Source: DATFYM01 sp035315065 (GTDB lineage: Bacteria; Acidobacteriota; Terriglobia; UBA7540). Taken from it: 64,000 bases of DNA. Below are positions 61,579-64,000 of this stretch, piece after piece (position 1 is the first letter of the stretch; every line of letters starts with the position of its first letter). A model generated the notes under the pieces. It had not been told where the DNA came from. It did no database searches and was given only the letters and a program-made list of their open reading frames with translations. The stretch covers positions 1-64,000 of the forward strand of contig DATFYM010000083.1 in the NCBI GenBank assembly GCA_035315065.1, written 5' to 3'. A program made the position numbers and the translations under genes.

Positions 61579-64000
61579 TTACGCCCTCTCCAACTTCACA
61601 AGAAACCCCTTGAACTCCGGCGTGAAGGCGTTTGGGTCAACGACCGTGGGCGAGAGCAGATTGGTCGGGGTATGCGCCGTCCGGCCCGCATCCTCGGCAA
61701 TGCCGCGATAGCCCCAATGAATGGGGATGCCGATCTGGTACGTCTTCTTGCCATCGATCATCATTGGTTTGATCCGCCGCGTCACCATCGCCTTGGCGAT
61801 GAATTCGCCGCGAGCGCTGCTTACTTTTACCTTCTCGCCTCCCTTGATTCCCATTTCGTCCCCGAGCTCAGCGGGAATCTCCACGAAGGGTTCGGGCACC
61901 AGCTCCACGTTCGCCGGATTGTTCTTGGTCCAGTAGTGATAGTGTTCAGTAAGCCGGTAGGTGGTGCAGACTATGTTGAAGCCCTCCGCCACGGTGCCGA
62001 ATTTATCCAAGGGCGTTTTCAGCTTCTTGACGATGGGATTGTGCGTCTGGCCGGGATGAAGGAGATTCTCCACCGGACTCTCGATGGGCTCGTAGTGCTC
62101 CGGGAAGGGTCCGTCGGCGACGGCGCCGATAGGAACGAAGAGCCGGCCCACGCCCTCGGGATTCATGATGAAGGGACCCATGTGGTCCTTGGGATTCGAG
62201 TCGGGCTTGAAGTCGGGCACGTCGTGGCCCGTCCACTTTTGGGCGGCCTCATTCCACCAGATCTGCCGGCGTTCGGGGTCCCACGGCTTGCCGTCCGGAT
62301 CGCAGGAAGCGCGGTTGTATAGCACGCGGCGATTCACCGGCCAGGACCACGCCCAATTGGGGTAGATGCCGAGCCCGGAAGGATCTTCCGTGCCGCGGCG
62401 TGCGAGCTGGGGTCCGGCGTCGGTCCAGGAACCGGAATAGATCCAGTTGCCGCAACTCGTGGTGCCGTCGTCGCGCAGAAAAGCAAAGGAAGGAAGCTGC
62501 TGTCCGGACTTCAGGGCCGTCTTCGTCTTGTCATCGGTGATATCCGCCAGCGCTTTGCCGTTGATCTCCTGGGCGACTTCGGCCAGAGAAGGATTCGCAG
62601 GGTCGGTATAGGACCACGTGACGTTCAGAATCGGGTCGGGAAACTTGCCGCCCTCATTCTTATAGAGTTCGCGCACTTTGAGGAAGATTTGGGCCAGGAT
62701 GGCCTGATCGAGCCTGGCGTCGCCCGGCGGAGGCAACGCCGCGTTCTTCCATTGCAGCCAGCGCGCGGAGTTGGTGAACGAGCCGTCCTTTTCGGCAAAG
62801 CCCGCGCAAGGCAGCCGGTAGACCGTGGTCTGGATGTTCTTCATCTCGTCGTCGGTGATGCCAGGCGCCTTCCAGAATTCGCTGGTCTCGTCCGGATAGA
62901 TTTCACCCACTACCAGCCAATCCGCCTTCTTGAGGGCCTCGATGTTCTTCCTGGAATCAGGACCGATCATCACGCCGTTCATCCCGAAGGCGAAGAGGCC
63001 CTTGACGCTGCCCCGGTACATGTTGTCCCAAATTTCGGTCCAGGAGTAATTGCGATCAACCTTCGGCAGATAGTCGAAAGCCCAGTTGTTTTCTTTCGTG
63101 GCCGCGTTGCCATACATGGCCTTGAGGAATGACACGGCGAATTTCGGCGTGTTCGACCAGTAGTTCATCGACTGCCACGGGCCCGGCTTGGAGGGATTCG
63201 GTGTGATGCGCTTCAGCCACGCTTCAAAGCTGGTGTCGTTCGGGTTGGGCACTTTCAGGTAGCCCGGGAGATTATCGAAGATTCCGGCCATGTCGGTGGC
63301 GCCTTGAATATTGGAGTGGCCACGTAACGCATTGACGCCGCCCCCGGCACGTCCAACGTTGCCCAGTAGGAGCTGTAGCATCGCCGCGGCGCGGATGGTC
63401 TGCGTGCCGGAGGTATGCTGAGTCCATCCCACGGCGTAGATAATGGTCGCGGCCTTCGTCATGTCGCCATCCTTGCGGATGGAGGTGAACAGATCGGCGG
63501 CCTTCAGGAATTGTTGCTGTGGGATACCCGTGATCCGCTCTACCATCTCCGGAGTGTAGCGCGAATACTGCTGCCGGAGCAGTTGGAAGACACACCTGGG
63601 ATGCTGGAGCGTGAGATCGTAAGCCACATGCTCGGGCAGCAAAGGAGGCGTGGGCGCGGTGGGCTTGGCGCCGCTCGCGGAGATTTCCGCCTTGGCGTGA
63701 ACAGCCTGCGGCATCTCCACCGAGCCGCCTTTACCGCTCACGTCACCGCCTTCGGCGTAATTCCAGGTCGCCTTGTCGTAAGTCTGGGCGGCGGCGTCGA
63801 ATCCGGAATAGAGCCCGTCTTCGGGAAGCGTAAAGCCGTCTTTGATGATGAAAGCGGCGTTGGTGAAGTTGACGAGATAATCCCTGGCGATGCGGTTGTT
63901 TTCGACGGCGTAGCGGATCAACCCGCCGAGGAAGGCGATGTCCGTACCGGCACGGATCTGGAGGAAAAGGTCCGCCGTCGCCGCCGTCCGCGTGAAACGC
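61579..64000 (-). CDS. fdnG: Formate dehydrogenase alpha subunit, partial (5' end outside the window)
   Basis: Molybdopterin-dependent catalytic subunit. The visible part (over 800 codons) runs open to the right edge: reading leftward it starts FTRTAATADLFLQIRAGTDI, so the gene begins beyond 64000. Molybdopterin-binding phrases include TIIYAVGWTQHTSGTQTIR, GNVGRAGGGVNALRGHSNIQG near the middle and the C-terminal dinucleotide-binding domain with NFYRLTEHYHYWTKN-like and VTRRIKPMMIDGKK segments. The active-site Sec or Cys and the N-terminal 4Fe-4S motif would be off the window. The operon order is alpha, then (after the small unknown and two antitoxin genes) beta, gamma, fdhE. Confidence 0.9.
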   Translation of the reverse strand, partial: RFTRTAATADLFLQIRAGTDIAFLGGLIRYAVENNRIARDYLVNFTNAAFIIKDGFTLPEDGLYSGFDAAAQTYDKATWNYAEGGDVSGKGGSVEMPQAVHAKAEISASGAKPTAPTPPLLPEHVAYDLTLQHPRCVFQLLRQQYSRYTPEMVERITGIPQQQFLKAADLFTSIRKDGDMTKAATIIYAVGWTQHTSGTQTIRAAAMLQLLLGNVGRAGGGVNALRGHSNIQGATDMAGIFDNLPGYLKVPNPNDTSFEAWLKRITPNPSKPGPWQSMNYWSNTPKFAVSFLKAMYGNAATKENNWAFDYLPKVDRNYSWTEIWDNMYRGSVKGLFAFGMNGVMIGPDSRKNIEALKKADWLVVGEIYPDETSEFWKAPGITDDEMKNIQTTVYRLPCAGFAEKDGSFTNSARWLQWKNAALPPPGDARLDQAILAQIFLKVRELYKNEGGKFPDPILNVTWSYTDPANPSLAEVAQEINGKALADITDDKTKTALKSGQQLPSFAFLRDDGTTSCGNWIYSGSWTDAGPQLARRGTEDPSGLGIYPNWAWSWPVNRRVLYNRASCDPDGKPWDPERRQIWWNEAAQKWTGHDVPDFKPDSNPKDHMGPFIMNPEGVGRLFVPIGAVADGPFPEHYEPIESPVENLLHPGQTHNPIVKKLKTPLDKFGTVAEGFNIVCTTYRLTEHYHYWTKNNPANVELVPEPFVEIPAELGDEMGIKGGEKVKVSSARGEFIAKAMVTRRIKPMMIDGKKTYQIGIPIHWGYRGIAEDAGRTAHTPTNLLSPTVVDPNAFTPEFKGFLVKLERA

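Overview
The window is a high-GC chromosomal segment, most likely from an Acidobacteriota bacterium. This is inferred from gene content: two long SBBP beta-propeller proteins with choice-of-anchor-D domains, a Ser/Thr kinase with a TPR tail, a small protein with an N-terminal STGPRT motif, a Uma2 nuclease and a Tat-exported Gfo/Idh oxidoreductase. No rRNA, tRNA or CRISPR locus was found.

Layout. 1-140 holds the 3' end of a group II intron. 524-14740 is a surface-polysaccharide region with four GT2/GT4 glycosyltransferases plus one variant, a NodB deacetylase, an SGNH hydrolase with a 59-residue DUF5989 protein, a metallophosphoesterase, a UDP-galactopyranose-mutase-like flavoprotein, a radical SAM/SPASM enzyme and a flippase. 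14905-22917 is metabolic and accessory: CDF transporter, ThDP enzyme, GMC oxidoreductase, LarA-like protein, MazEF-type pair, a possible GMC partner subunit and a methyltransferase. 23177-24228 is a decayed junction of a histidine kinase tail and a frameshifted DUF4185-like gene. 24544-30993 is the mutagenesis cassette imuA-imuB-dnaE2. 31076-43724 holds the kinase, Uma2, Gfo/Idh, a three-domain ligase-ACP-acyltransferase fusion, an IscU-like scaffold, a ZIP transporter and YchF. 44843-57392 encodes exported proteins and a phosphoesterase. 57654-64000 is a formate dehydrogenase locus (alpha, beta, gamma, FdhE) with two orphan antitoxins and a small unknown gene between alpha and beta; the alpha gene runs off the right edge.

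The outstanding feature is a repeat system spread over the whole window. Short words, mostly exactly 7 nt long (GGGATTC, GTCCGTG, CGAAACT, TGAATGA, ATTGCCG, GGAGTCA, TAGATGG, TTTTGGA, GCTGATG, ATTCAAA, CAGTCCC and others), occur as short degenerate tandem arrays. These are usually mirrored by the complementary array 30-300 bp away, so they form long imperfect hairpins. They sit at gene ends, in leaders, and in frame inside genes. The mutasome cassette alone carries seven coding insertions with no frame loss, and the ligase-ACP-acyltransferase fusion has them exactly at its two domain junctions. Because 7 is not a multiple of 3, a change of one unit would shift the frame, so these tracts could act as slippage switches. 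They resemble in kind the heptanucleotide STRR repeats of filamentous cyanobacteria. I know of no description of them in this arrangement.
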